64,000 bases of DNA, from the NCBI RefSeq assembly GCF_023015615.1, contig NZ_JALKAJ010000001.1, positions 1-64,000 on the forward strand, given 5' to 3'. Both the position numbers and the translations under genes were made by a program. Source of the DNA: Qipengyuania sp. S6317L1 (GTDB lineage: Bacteria > Pseudomonadota > Alphaproteobacteria > Sphingomonadales > Sphingomonadaceae). Each line of letters opens with the position of its first letter. The first letter of the stretch is position 1. The notes under the pieces were generated by a model, which saw only the letters and a program-made list of their open reading frames with translations, was not told the DNA's origin and searched no databases. Of this stretch, positions 39,687 to 47,772 are shown piece after piece.

Positions 39687-40646
39687 CTATGGCACGAAGA
39701 AATAGTGGACGAGGTGGAAGAAGACGGGCGCTGCAAAACTCACCGAATCCATCCGGTCGAGCGCCCCGCCGTGCCCTTCGATCATGGTGCCCCAATCCTT
39801 TGCGCCGAGCGAGCGCTTCACTGCCGAAAGCACCAGCCCTCCGGCAAAGCCTGCAAACACGATTGTGAGCGCGAGAAGCCCGGCCTCCCAAGGCGCAAAA
39901 GGCGTAATCCAGAACAGCGCGGCGCCAATCGCGGCGGCGGAAAGCCCTCCGCCAATAAGTCCCTCCCACGTCTTCGCAGGGCTCACGCGCGGGGCGACCT
40001 TGTGTTTGCCGAAAAGCTTGCCGAACACATATTGCAGCACGTCGGAAATCTGGACGACGGTGATAAGGAAGAAGAGCAGCAGGAAATTGTCGGAGTAACC
40101 CGGAATGTCGAGCAGCAGCAGCGCGGGCGCGTGGCTGATGCAATAGACGCCAAGCATGAGCGCCCATTGGATCTTTGCACTTCGTGTAAGGAAGTCGGCG
40201 GTTTCGCCTTTGAGCACCGCGAGGAGCGGCAGTAGCAGGAACGCCCAGACCGGGATCAGGATCGAAAAGAGCGACTGCCAATCGGTATAGATCAGCCAAT
40301 ACTGAAGCGGGATAAAGAGGTAGAATGCCGCCACAGTTGCGGTGTGGTCTTCTGCCCGCGTTGGTGTGATCGACAAAAATTCGCGCAGCACGAAGAAGCT
40401 GGTCAGCGCGAACAGGACGACGGTCACCCCTTTGCCAAACACGAAAGCGACCGCGAAAATCGCAATCATGAACCACCATGCCTTGATGCGCTGGTTCAGG
40501 TTCGCGACCGTTGCGATGCCGCCCTCGCTGGTGACGCGGCGTGAAAGGACAAAGCCGATGCACGAGGACGCGAACAAAAGGGCAAAAACTCCGCCGAAAA
40601 GCGTCGCCATCGTAGGGTTAATCGTAAGGTTGAGGTCAGGCATCAT
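39687..40646 (-). CDS. cdsA: Phosphatidate cytidylyltransferase
   Basis: Makes CDP-diacylglycerol from phosphatidate and CTP. 319 residues, about eight membrane helices, and the diagnostic C-terminal signature SAVKRSLGAKDWGTMIEGHG followed by GALDRMD. The start overlaps the stop of the upstream acyltransferase gene by four bases. It may be a second cdsA, because the cell's main copy usually lies in the frr-uppS-dxr-bamA region, which is absent here. Product could feed the CDP-alcohol transferase encoded two genes upstream. Confidence 0.88.
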   Translation of the reverse strand: MMPDLNLTINPTMATLFGGVFALLFASSCIGFVLSRRVTSEGGIATVANLNQRIKAWWFMIAIFAVAFVFGKGVTVVLFALTSFFVLREFLSITPTRAEDHTATVAAFYLFIPLQYWLIYTDWQSLFSILIPVWAFLLLPLLAVLKGETADFLTRSAKIQWALMLGVYCISHAPALLLLDIPGYSDNFLLLFFLITVVQISDVLQYVFGKLFGKHKVAPRVSPAKTWEGLIGGGLSAAAIGAALFWITPFAPWEAGLLALTIVFAGFAGGLVLSAVKRSLGAKDWGTMIEGHGGALDRMDSVSFAAPVFFHLVHYFFVP

Positions 40647-41254
40647 GCGTCGGCTCCCGACAGTTCAATGATCGCTTTTTGGGCGCGGTCGAGGAAAGCG
40701 GCCTTGGCCTCGCCTTCTTCAAGTTTGATCGGCGCACCGAAATGCGCGGTCGAACTGATAGGAGCGGGCAGGATCGCGCCTTTCGGATAAGCGCGTGCGA
40801 GATTTGTCAGATAGACGGGCACAAGCTCGGCCTGCGGAAAGCTTTTCGCCAGGTGATAAAGCCCCGACTTGAATGCACCGGGCAACGCTTCGGCGCGCCG
40901 TGTGCCTTCGGGGAAGATGATAAGCGATTCGCCAGTATCGAGCACTTCGCGCAACGGGGCGAGCGGGTCTTTGCTGCCGGTGCGCTCGACCAGCACCGCA
41001 TTCAACACCTTGAGCGCGACAAACCGCTGCACCGGACCGCCTCCCCAGTAATCGGCCGCCGCGACGGGATGCGTCACCGCGCGCAAATACCCCGGCAGCG
41101 CGCCGCACACGATGATCGTGTCCATGTGGCTTGCGTGATTGGCGAAATAGATGCGTTGGCGCGTTGAAGGTTCGCATCCTGCCCAACGCGCCCCGCCCCC
41201 GACCAGAAACCTGGCCGCGCCGAACAGCGCCTCTCCCACCAGACGCGCGATCAT
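40643..41254 (-). CDS. Lysophosphatidic acid acyltransferase (PlsC family)
   Basis: About 203 residues with the acyltransferase motifs NHASHMDTI (HxxxxD) and FPEGTRRAEALPG. It acylates lysophosphatidate or a related acceptor at the membrane. Start ATG 41254 lies in a four-base overlap with the CDP-alcohol transferase stop; a longer frame to 41428 would lie within that gene. It supplies phosphatidate to the CdsA encoded next. Confidence 0.87.
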   Translation of the reverse strand: MIARLVGEALFGAARFLVGGGARWAGCEPSTRQRIYFANHASHMDTIIVCGALPGYLRAVTHPVAAADYWGGGPVQRFVALKVLNAVLVERTGSKDPLAPLREVLDTGESLIIFPEGTRRAEALPGAFKSGLYHLAKSFPQAELVPVYLTNLARAYPKGAILPAPISSTAHFGAPIKLEEGEAKAAFLDRAQKAIIELSGADA

Positions 41255-41922
41255 TCGCCCGCCTCCCGGAAAGATCCTTTCGCGGCGCGCAGCAGATCGG
41301 CGATGCGGTGGAGGCGGATGGCGCAGGTAAGCGCGGCGCCACACCCTATCAGCCAAAGCCCCAATATCATCGCAAGCGGGCCAGCGAGCACGAAGCTTCC
41401 GACCACTGGCGAAGGCCAGAAGAAGCACGCAATAGCCGCCAAAGTCAGCACAAACATCCGGTGCTGTTTTGCCATGGGGCCGACAAAATCCTGCTCAAAC
41501 CCGAGCGACCCGCCCAGCGCGCGGATGTAGGCTGTGCCAAAGGCAAGAACCGTCGCCCCGTATCCCAGCTCCGGTACACCGCAGGCATAACCCGCCGCGA
41601 TCAGCAGCAGCGCGTCCTCAATCCGGTCGGGAAATTCATTGTAGAGCGGGCCCGTCGCCGAACCCTTCCCCTGTTCGACCGCAACCAGCCCGTCGAGCAT
41701 ATTGGCAAGCAGCCTGAGTTGAATGCCCAGGCCCGCGCCAAGCCAGAGCCACGGGCTGCCATTGGGTGCGGCGATAAATGCCCAACCACCGGCAGCAGCA
41801 AAGAAAATTCCGATCACCGATATGGCATTGGGGGTAAGGCCTGCGCTTGCCAAACCCTTGGCCAATGCCTTTGCCCATCCGGCACTGCGCGTTGCCAATG
41901 GACGCCTGTTCTCAACTGTCAC
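41251..41922 (-). CDS. CDP-alcohol phosphatidyltransferase, variant active-site motif
   Basis: A 223-residue membrane protein, first gene of the phospholipid operon. The CDP-alcohol motif DxxDGxxAR-x8-GxxxDxxxD is present in exact register but altered: Asn74 for the first Asp, Asp77-Gly78 kept, Val82 for Arg, Gly91 kept, Asn95 for the third Asp, Asp99 kept as the catalytic base. This variant marks a subfamily that travels with PlsC and CdsA genes. The alcohol transferred is unknown. Confidence 0.8.
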   Translation of the reverse strand: MTVENRRPLATRSAGWAKALAKGLASAGLTPNAISVIGIFFAAAGGWAFIAAPNGSPWLWLGAGLGIQLRLLANMLDGLVAVEQGKGSATGPLYNEFPDRIEDALLLIAAGYACGVPELGYGATVLAFGTAYIRALGGSLGFEQDFVGPMAKQHRMFVLTLAAIACFFWPSPVVGSFVLAGPLAMILGLWLIGCGAALTCAIRLHRIADLLRAAKGSFREAGE

Positions 41923-42006
41923 TGGTGCGATCCCCTGCCCCGATTACCCTCATCGAGGGTCAGTCTATCGCGGGCAAGGATTAAACAAAAGCTTGTTTCC
42001 CATAAC

Positions 42007-42039
42007 AAAAGCCGCCCGGCACCAAATGGTGCGGACGGC
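42007..42039 (-). terminator. Rho-independent terminator of the 42063-42608 gene
   Basis: On the minus strand GCCG then GCACCA pair with TGGTGC then CGGC (42011-42039), followed by TTTTGTT. Confidence 0.75.
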
Positions 42040-42062
42040 TCTTGCCGGGGTTATCCGGTTGT

Positions 42063-42608
42063 CTACCTCGACAGATCGTCGCTGTTACGCTCCGCCGGGT
42101 TCCAATCTTCCTGCAGCACAGGCTCCACCAGCCCGCCGCCTTTCACGCCAAAGGTGTAGTCAGAGGCGTCCGGCTCCGGTTCTTGTTGCAGCGAATACGG
42201 TTCTGCGGTCGAACCGATGTTAACCTGCGTCGTTACCTGATCGCGGGCATCGGACGCGCTTTCATCCTGGTCGAGGCCATAGGCATGGCGCACTTTGTCC
42301 AAAAGACCGTTCATCGCGCTTGTCGTCTCTGATTCCGGCGTAAGCGAGGCGATCAACTGACCGGGCGTCTCGTTACCAAGATGCACAAATTGCGGATTGG
42401 TGTTTGGCGCGGGCGCATCAGCACCCGGCCTAAGCTCGGTCTGCTCATACTGGCCAATCACGCTGCGAGGCGCGCCGTCTTCGCGAAAAATCGGCTCCTG
42501 CGGGCCGGTGCGCTCGGGCTCCATCGGATTGCTGCCTTGTGTGAGCGTGATGTTGCGGCTGTCGCCGGTTGGGAAGGGCCCTTTGATCGGATTGTCGTCC
42601 AGTGCCAT
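42063..42608 (-). CDS. Hypothetical protein, probably disordered
   Basis: A 181-residue soluble protein rich in Pro, Glu, Asp, Asn and Thr, with no signal peptide or membrane segment. A short helical part (SAMNGLLDKVRHAYGLDQDE) may be the only ordered section. No family recognised. A ribosome site (AGGAGAT) precedes the ATG at 42608 and a terminator follows the gene, which supports it being real. It is divergent from nrdB. Confidence 0.62.
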   Translation of the reverse strand: MALDDNPIKGPFPTGDSRNITLTQGSNPMEPERTGPQEPIFREDGAPRSVIGQYEQTELRPGADAPAPNTNPQFVHLGNETPGQLIASLTPESETTSAMNGLLDKVRHAYGLDQDESASDARDQVTTQVNIGSTAEPYSLQQEPEPDASDYTFGVKGGGLVEPVLQEDWNPAERNSDDLSR

Positions 42609-42797
42609 GAGAATCTCCTGTGATTCGTGTTTGCTTGGGCGCCGCCTGAAAAGCGGGGGGAAGAGCGGCGCGGCTTCACCTAAACAATGGGTAAGGGGCC
42701 CCGATTGTTCCGAAATAGCTGCAATTGCGCGGCGTGCATGTTAAGATGATGCACAGCTTGCAAGCCGCCCTCGGGGCGAGGGGAGGCCAATCGCCCC

Positions 42798-42855
42798 GAC
42801 TCAGATTTTGCACGGTTTATCCCCGAACAATCATACGTGCTTGCCTTAAGATTCG
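42798..42855 (+). promoter_or_regulatory. GANTC sites upstream of nrdB
   Basis: GACTC at 42798-42802 and GATTC at 42851-42855 lie 50-110 bases before the nrdB start. Two more (42611, 42622) lie at the divergent gene start. They echo the cluster before nrdA and suggest shared cell-cycle control. Confidence 0.45.
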
Positions 42856-42906
42856 TAGCTGGTTCACCTATATGGGTCAGCCACTCAGGAAACAGGGATA
42901 CACAAG

Positions 42907-43947
42907 ATGTCGTTGCTCGAAGCCCGTAACACCTACAAGCCGTTCGAATACCCATGGGCTTACGAGTTCTGGAAACGCCAGCAGCAGATCCACTGGATGC
43001 CCGAGGAAGTGCCTCTGGGCGAGGACTGCCGCGACTGGGCGCAGAACCTGACCGATCATGAGCGCAATCTGCTCACGCAGATCTTCCGATTCTTCACTCA
43101 GGCCGATGTCGAGGTGCAGGATTGCTATCACGACAAATATGGCCGTGTGTTCAAGCCGACCGAGATCAAGATGATGCTCGCCGCCTTCTCCAATATGGAG
43201 ACGGTGCACATCGCGGCCTATTCGCACCTGCTCGATACCATCGGCATGCCTGAGAGCGAATATTCCGCCTTCCTCGATTATGAGGAAATGGCCGACAAGC
43301 ACAATTACATGCACCAGTTCAGCGTCGACACCGACGAGGATATCGCCCGCACGCTCGCCATGTTCGGCGGCTTTACCGAAGGGCTGCAACTGTTTGCGAG
43401 CTTCGCCATGCTGATGAACTTCCCTCGCTTCAACAAGATGAAGGGTATGGGCCAGATCGTTAGCTGGTCAGTGCGTGATGAGACGCTGCACTGCGAAGGC
43501 ATCATCAAGATGTTCCACACGTTTTGTGAAGAGCGCGACTGCCTGACCAAAGCGGTGAAGGAAGACATCATCGACATCTGTCAAAAGACGGTGCGCCTCG
43601 AAGATGCGTTCATCGACCTCGCCTTCGAAATGGGCCCGGTTGAGGGCATGACCGCGAAAGACATCAAGAAATACATCCGCTACATCGCCGACTGGCGTCT
43701 GGGCCAATTGAAGCTGCAACCGATCTACATGATCGACGAGCACCCGCTGCCATGGCTCAGCCCGCTTCTGAACGGCGTCGAGCACGCCAACTTCTTCGAA
43801 GCGCGCGCAACCGAATATTCCAAAGGCGCAACCAAAGGCGACTGGAACACCGTATGGTCCAGCTTCGACAATCGCCAAAAGGCGAAAGTTGCGAATGAAG
43901 AAGCGCCGGAGGACGATGGTCCGGATATGTTCGAAGCGGCGGAGTGA
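42907..43947 (+). CDS. nrdB: Ribonucleoside-diphosphate reductase, beta subunit (class I)
   Basis: Di-metal radical subunit, 346 residues. Metal ligands and radical Tyr are visible: VEVQDCYHDKYG, METVHIAAYSHLLD (Glu, His and the Tyr position), and SVRDETLHCEG (Glu, His). The C-terminal acidic tail (PDMFEAAE) would dock to NrdA. No N-terminal ATP-cone is present, so neither subunit carries one visibly. An orphan membrane gene follows 30 bases later. Confidence 0.93.
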   Translation: MSLLEARNTYKPFEYPWAYEFWKRQQQIHWMPEEVPLGEDCRDWAQNLTDHERNLLTQIFRFFTQADVEVQDCYHDKYGRVFKPTEIKMMLAAFSNMETVHIAAYSHLLDTIGMPESEYSAFLDYEEMADKHNYMHQFSVDTDEDIARTLAMFGGFTEGLQLFASFAMLMNFPRFNKMKGMGQIVSWSVRDETLHCEGIIKMFHTFCEERDCLTKAVKEDIIDICQKTVRLEDAFIDLAFEMGPVEGMTAKDIKKYIRYIADWRLGQLKLQPIYMIDEHPLPWLSPLLNGVEHANFFEARATEYSKGATKGDWNTVWSSFDNRQKAKVANEEAPEDDGPDMFEAAE

Positions 43948-43977
43948 GGCTGCGGAGTAGCGGCTGTAATCAAGAAA

Positions 43978-44577
43978 ATGGCACTTGGCACTTTCTTCGA
44001 GCAAGCAAAGGGAGAGTTCTTTAGAAGCCCGATTGCAACCACCGTGACAATTTTCGGAGCGCTGTCTGGTCTAGGAGCTTTTCTGCTCATACCATGGCTG
44101 AAAATCCCCGAAGTCGTTTATCCAGGCGATGGTAGATCGTCGCTGGCATATATGTTCGCGTCCCTGACAAGCCTTGGCGTAGCTGTTTCGTTCGCTTGCG
44201 TTTCAAACTTCGTCTATCGGAAAGCCAAGCTGGCGAGCTTTATCGTATCAGTCCTTCTTGCTTCTCTGAGCATCCTTTTTGTTTCCTTATTGGTTTCGAA
44301 TGTCGGTGTCGGTTTCCCGATAGGAACGCCGTCGAAAGAAGCGACAGATCGCCTCATATTCTGGGTCCATGTGTTCGTTTTTGTTTCGATTAACGGTGAA
44401 CCGATCCTCAAGTCGGTGGTGGCCACATCATACAATCCTGAAGACGATCGTGCAGACGTAGGTGTTTTCGCCGTGCTGGCCCTCGGGATGCTTCTTTGGG
44501 GAGGGCTACTGGCACAGTCTCAGGTCTTACTTCTTGGTGAGAATCTCGCAGCCAATGCGGAGATGTCGCAAGAGTGA
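43978..44577 (+). CDS. Hypothetical membrane protein, low-GC orphan
   Basis: A 199-residue protein with five hydrophobic segments (for example TVTIFGALSGLGAFLLIPWL, LASFIVSVLLASLSILFVSL, VGVFAVLALGMLLWGGLLA). No family recognised. Its base composition is clearly lower in GC than nrdB just upstream. It stands directly before the duplicated, palindrome-bearing stretch, so it may belong to the same recently rearranged segment. Confidence 0.62.
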   Translation: MALGTFFEQAKGEFFRSPIATTVTIFGALSGLGAFLLIPWLKIPEVVYPGDGRSSLAYMFASLTSLGVAVSFACVSNFVYRKAKLASFIVSVLLASLSILFVSLLVSNVGVGFPIGTPSKEATDRLIFWVHVFVFVSINGEPILKSVVATSYNPEDDRADVGVFAVLALGMLLWGGLLAQSQVLLLGENLAANAEMSQE

Positions 44578-44617
44578 GATCCTTTGCCCCCCTTGAACGC
44601 GTCCCGTAGGCGGGAAC

Positions 44618-44683
44618 GACTGGTTCTGGCCTGCGATCCTCACCTTTCCGATTGGTGGGTTTCTAATCGTTTGCTTCTGGTGA
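44618..44683 (+). pseudogene. Truncated duplicate of the 57-residue membrane protein gene
   Basis: Encodes only the C-terminal end DWFWPAILTFPIGGFLIVCF-W-stop, which matches the intact gene's DWFWPAMLTFPIGAFLIVFF-W. The 5' half is missing and replaced by unrelated sequence. Confidence 0.75.
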
Positions 44684-44748
44684 TTGGCCTTGCACTTCCC
44701 CCTCCCGCTTGCGGGAGGGGTTAGGGGTGGGCTTGGCTTGGTCGGAGC
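44618..44748 (+). repeat. 131-bp direct duplication, copy 1
   Basis: Matches 44931-45061 base for base at an offset of 313 with about ten substitutions and no gaps. It contains a broken 3' end of the small membrane gene (44618-44683), a palindrome CCCCTCCCGC-TT-GCGGGAGGGG (44699-44720) and the tail TTAGGGGTGGGCTTGG. Confidence 0.85.
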
Positions 44749-44822
44749 CATCGGCGAAGTGCCTACCCTGCTGCTGGCGGGCAGTTCACCTTTCGCTTAG
44801 CAATCCTTGCTATCCGTCCGCC

Positions 44823-44996
44823 ATGAGCGAAATCGAGAAACTCAACCAGAGCAAGCCAAGAAAGATTGGCGAAGTCGAGTGGAGCGAGAGCGGGATGCGT
44901 CTCTCTCCTGTTCAGCGCGTGGTCGAGAGCGATTGGTTCTGGCCTGCCATGCTCACCTTTCCGATTGGTGCGTTTCTAATCGTTTTCTTCTGGTGA
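44823..44996 (+). CDS. Small C-tail-anchored membrane protein
   Basis: A 57-residue protein: a polar N-terminal part (MSEIEKLNQSKPRKIGEVEW) and one C-terminal hydrophobic helix (WPAMLTFPIGAFLIVFFW). No family recognised. The partial second copy 313 bases upstream shows that the 3' half of this gene has been duplicated. Third-position changes between copies (tgc/ttc, gcg/ggg) are few. Confidence 0.6.
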   Translation: MSEIEKLNQSKPRKIGEVEWSESGMRLSPVQRVVESDWFWPAMLTFPIGAFLIVFFW

Positions 44997-45061
44997 TTGG
45001 CCTTGCCCTTCCCCCTCCTGCTTGCGGGAGGGGTTAGGGGTGGGCTTGGCTTGATCGGAGC
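44931..45061 (+). repeat. 131-bp direct duplication, copy 2
   Basis: Second copy of 44618-44748. It covers the 3' end of the intact 57-residue gene and the following palindrome, here with one mismatch in the left arm (45012-45033). Confidence 0.85.
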
Positions 45062-45120
45062 TAGCAATACATCCCACCCTGCTGCGACTAACCTCGGCTA
45101 CGCCTGGCTAAGTCTCGCTT

Positions 45121-45142
45121 TCCCTCCCGCAGGCGGGAGGGA
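45121..45142. repeat. REP-like palindrome
   Basis: Perfect palindrome TCCCTCCCGC-AG-GCGGGAGGGA, directly after the stop of the DUF559 gene. It shares its core CCTCCCGC/GCGGGAGG with the palindromes at 44699 and 45012, giving three related elements within 450 bases. Confidence 0.7.
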
Positions 45143-45529
45143 TTACTTGCGCATTTCTCTAATCTTGGCGCTTATCGCTTGGACTACGCCATCGGTGTTT
45201 TCGTGCACTTCGGCATTGGTGAAACGTAGGACGGTGTAGCCCTTGGCTTTCATCCACTGATCGCGAGCCGCATCCCGCTCAGGCGCGACGTCATGGCTGT
45301 GGCCGTCGAGTTCGATCACCAGATTAAGTTCGCGGCACAGAAAGTCAGCATAATACGGCCCGACCGGCATTTGCCGGCTAAATTTTGCGCCTTGCTGCCT
45401 GCGGGCGAGGTGTTCCGCAGGCGTGGCTTCGCGGCGCAGGGTCCGCGCGCGCCGAGTGTTTCTGGGGTGCCAGTTAGGCATCGACGGATGATGGCTTATA
45501 GATTTGGATTTGCCCGGCCTCTGGCTCAT
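45143..45529 (-). CDS. DUF559 (Vsr-like endonuclease fold) protein
   Basis: About 128 residues. The region RRARTLRREATPAEHLARRQ, then FSRQMPVGPYYADFLCRELN and LVIELDGHSHD, is the DUF559 pattern, related to very-short-patch repair endonucleases with Asp/Glu catalytic residues. The usual segment between TPAEHL and FRRQ is shortened. The start at 45529 follows the upstream stop codon by only four bases; other ATGs at 45556 and 45481 are possible. Such genes are often mobile. Confidence 0.75.
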   Translation of the reverse strand: MSQRPGKSKSISHHPSMPNWHPRNTRRARTLRREATPAEHLARRQQGAKFSRQMPVGPYYADFLCRELNLVIELDGHSHDVAPERDAARDQWMKAKGYTVLRFTNAEVHENTDGVVQAISAKIREMRK

Positions 45530-45533
45530 CCCC

Positions 45534-46502
45534 CTACCGATATTCCCCTTTCTCATAGGCCGTTACAACGCCGGGGCTTGGGACGCGGCAGGTGCTGGGC
45601 GCGTCGAAGAAATAGAGGCAGGCGGGCCTCCCCTCGCGGTATTCCACTCTGACAGATCCGCTGGATGGAGTGCCCATCTGGTTAAAGCGGTATCGCGCGC
45701 TGATCGACAAGGGGCGCCCTGCGGAGTCTTTCCGGGTGACGGACACGTTCGACACACTGCCCCGCATATAGCGGTTGAACATCCACCCACGCGAATTTTC
45801 TGCAATCAGCGCATCTACCAACTTGCCATAATTGGAAGGAACATAAGCGCCCCCGCCGCCTCTGGTCGAGGCAAGCGTTGCCCCGTTGGCCAATCGCAAG
45901 GGCGCGCTGCCAGACCCGAACCTTTGCAGGTTCGCCTGAAACCGTTTAAGCGCGGCACTCGTGCAGGAATTCTGTGTCAGCAGCCGGTCCATATCGCCTT
46001 GCGCGGCGAGCGCGACATCCGTCATTCGCCGCGTTTGCGCACCCGGGTCCCCGCGCTGGGGGATGATCGAGCCAAGGATTTCGCGCGACTGTTTCCTTTC
46101 CAGCCTGCCAGAGATCTCCATCAGCGCAGGATCGGCAAAGCGGCCCGTGCCGTAGGTTTGATACTGTGCGCAGGTGCGGCTGACTTCGACGCCAAAACCG
46201 TTGCGCGTCACGCGATCCGCCACGCATCGCTGCGCAGTGATTTCAACCCTGTTAGCCGGCAAAGCGCGCGGGCATTTGCGCGAAAAGGCGTCGATGTAGT
46301 TTTGCAAAAGGAAGGCGTAGGCGTTTCCCTCTGGCTCCAGCCGCGCATTGGCAAAATCGCCCAGATAAATCGCCTGCACTTCGCTTTCATAGTTAAGGCC
46401 ATCCGCCTTGAGACTGCTAGCGCCAAGTCCCGATTGCGCAGAAAGACTGGCAAGGCCAATGCAGGCGGCAAGACCCACGACCAGGTGTGCTGAAAAACGC
46501 AT
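45534..46502 (-). CDS. Secreted hypothetical protein
   Basis: A 322-residue protein with a Sec signal peptide (LVVGLAACIGLASLSAQ). The mature part has about seven Cys spread in pairs and a strand-rich C-terminal third (GSVSNVSVTRKDSAGRPLSI, SGSVRVEYREGRPACLYFFD). I do not recognise the family. It precedes the DUF559 gene closely and may be cotranscribed with it, though no functional link is evident. Confidence 0.65.
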   Translation of the reverse strand: MRFSAHLVVGLAACIGLASLSAQSGLGASSLKADGLNYESEVQAIYLGDFANARLEPEGNAYAFLLQNYIDAFSRKCPRALPANRVEITAQRCVADRVTRNGFGVEVSRTCAQYQTYGTGRFADPALMEISGRLERKQSREILGSIIPQRGDPGAQTRRMTDVALAAQGDMDRLLTQNSCTSAALKRFQANLQRFGSGSAPLRLANGATLASTRGGGGAYVPSNYGKLVDALIAENSRGWMFNRYMRGSVSNVSVTRKDSAGRPLSISARYRFNQMGTPSSGSVRVEYREGRPACLYFFDAPSTCRVPSPGVVTAYEKGEYR

Positions 46503-46626
46503 TTATATTATCCCCCCAATTGCGCGGCTATGGATACTTCATAACGGGGCCAAGAAAAAGCATCGAATTTGGCGATGGGCCTGAAGAGTTTATCTTTCCT
46601 ACAGCTTTGCAGGCCACCTTGCGTGG

Positions 46627-46923
46627 ATGATCGATCTTCATTGGTTGCTTGATCCGGCCAACATCATCACCGCGCTTCTCGCAATGAATTTCGCAAGCTT
46701 CGCGGCGTTTGGAATTGATAAGTCGCTGGCGGAAAACGGGGCGCGGCGCATTTCTGAAGCGGCTTTGCTCAATCTGGCATTCTTTGGCGGGATTGGCGGG
46801 GCATATGCGGGGCGCGCGCTTTTCCGGCACAAGACGCGAAAGCAGCCCTTTAACCGCCATTTGCACACCATTGCATTCCTGCAGCTTCTGACAGCGGTCT
46901 TTGCGGTCGTGTTCTTCTGGTAG
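46627..46923 (+). CDS. DUF1294 membrane protein
   Basis: A 98-residue protein with three hydrophobic helices and the DUF1294 core: FAAFGIDKSLAENGARRISE, then FFGGIGGAYAGRALFRHKTR. Function unknown; some relatives are fused to cold-shock domains. Transcribed alone. Confidence 0.82.
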   Translation: MIDLHWLLDPANIITALLAMNFASFAAFGIDKSLAENGARRISEAALLNLAFFGGIGGAYAGRALFRHKTRKQPFNRHLHTIAFLQLLTAVFAVVFFW

Positions 46924-47105
46924 CCGAGTGGGGGGTGAGCTTTCCTACAGGTTCCGCCGCACGCTAACTCACAGCCCATGACGAAGCGCCCGCCCCAATT
47001 GTTTTGCCCTCCTCAAACGGTGCGCTGCGGGCGACAGTCTTTTCTGCCCCTGAACACTGTCTCAAGTGTCTCAAAACGTGTGATTTCGCGCGATTTCTCA
47101 GGGGA

Positions 47106-47119
47106 TTGATACAGATCAA
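47106..47119 (+). promoter_or_regulatory. FNR/FixK-type box upstream of the ydcH-like gene
   Basis: TTGATacagATCAA is a perfect TTGAT-N4-ATCAA site, the consensus bound by FNR, FixK and related CRP/FNR regulators. It lies 57 bases before the start of the DUF465 gene, a distance compatible with activation. Confidence 0.65.
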
Positions 47120-47175
47120 TTTCCAACAGGCCCCGCGCGCCTAATCTTGCCCACATCACCAAAGGGAGGCCCAAA

Positions 47176-47430
47176 ATGTCACAGCACACACCAAACGAGC
47201 TCACCGAAATCTTCAAACGCGACCGCGATCTTATCACGAAGCTTAAAGGCGAGGACGCGCATTTTGCCCGCCTTGCCGAGGAGTATCACGAGGTGAACCG
47301 CGAAGTGCACCGGATCGAAGCAGAAACCGATGCGGCGAGCGATGAGCGGTTTGAAACGCTCAAGAAACAGCGCCTTTCGTTGCTGGACCAGATCACCGCT
47401 ATCGTTGGCAAAGCGCGCGAGGCGGTTTAG
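47176..47430 (+). CDS. DUF465 (YdcH-like) small coiled-coil protein
   Basis: An 84-residue, highly charged helical protein. The core LTEIFKRDRDLITKLKGEDA and FARLAEEYHEVNREVHRIE is typical of DUF465/YdcH. Its function is not established. The strong AAAGGGAGG ribosome site and the FNR-type box upstream suggest high, redox-dependent expression. A small lipoprotein gene follows after 50 bases. Confidence 0.82.
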   Translation: MSQHTPNELTEIFKRDRDLITKLKGEDAHFARLAEEYHEVNREVHRIEAETDAASDERFETLKKQRLSLLDQITAIVGKAREAV

Positions 47431-47480
47431 AATGATCGGTAAATGCCATTTTCGACCAACGCATTGAAAGGAATAACGCC

Positions 47481-47711
47481 ATGTCCATCCTGAAAGCCGC
47501 CGTGCCCGCTCTTGCTGTATCTGCGCTCGCTCTTGCCGCCTGTGCGCAGGAGGCCGAAGAAACGACCTACGAAGTCGATGCCGAAGATGTGGGCGGCGGC
47601 GAATTGCAGGTTGCCGATCCGCAGGAAGGCGAAGTGCCCGTCGACCTGCCCGAGACACCGATGAAGAACGTCGATCCCGAAGCGGAAGGCGAAGAGATGA
47701 GTGAGCAATAA
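47481..47711 (+). CDS. Small acidic lipoprotein 1
   Basis: A 76-residue protein with lipobox LALAAC at about residue 21. The mature part is strongly acidic (ETTYEVDAEDVGGGELQVAD, then EGEVPVDLPETPMKNVDPEA). No family recognised. It is the first of three similar small lipoproteins and is followed by its own terminator. Confidence 0.7.
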   Translation: MSILKAAVPALAVSALALAACAQEAEETTYEVDAEDVGGGELQVADPQEGEVPVDLPETPMKNVDPEAEGEEMSEQ

Positions 47712-47772
47712 GCGTAAGCAAACGCTTTGCAGGCGTTCTGACCTGCCCCATTAAAAGTCCAGACATTAAGGG

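Noticed and set aside
42781..42906. DnaA box upstream of nrdB (TTATCCCCG)
   Set aside because: Differs from TTATNCACA at conserved positions.
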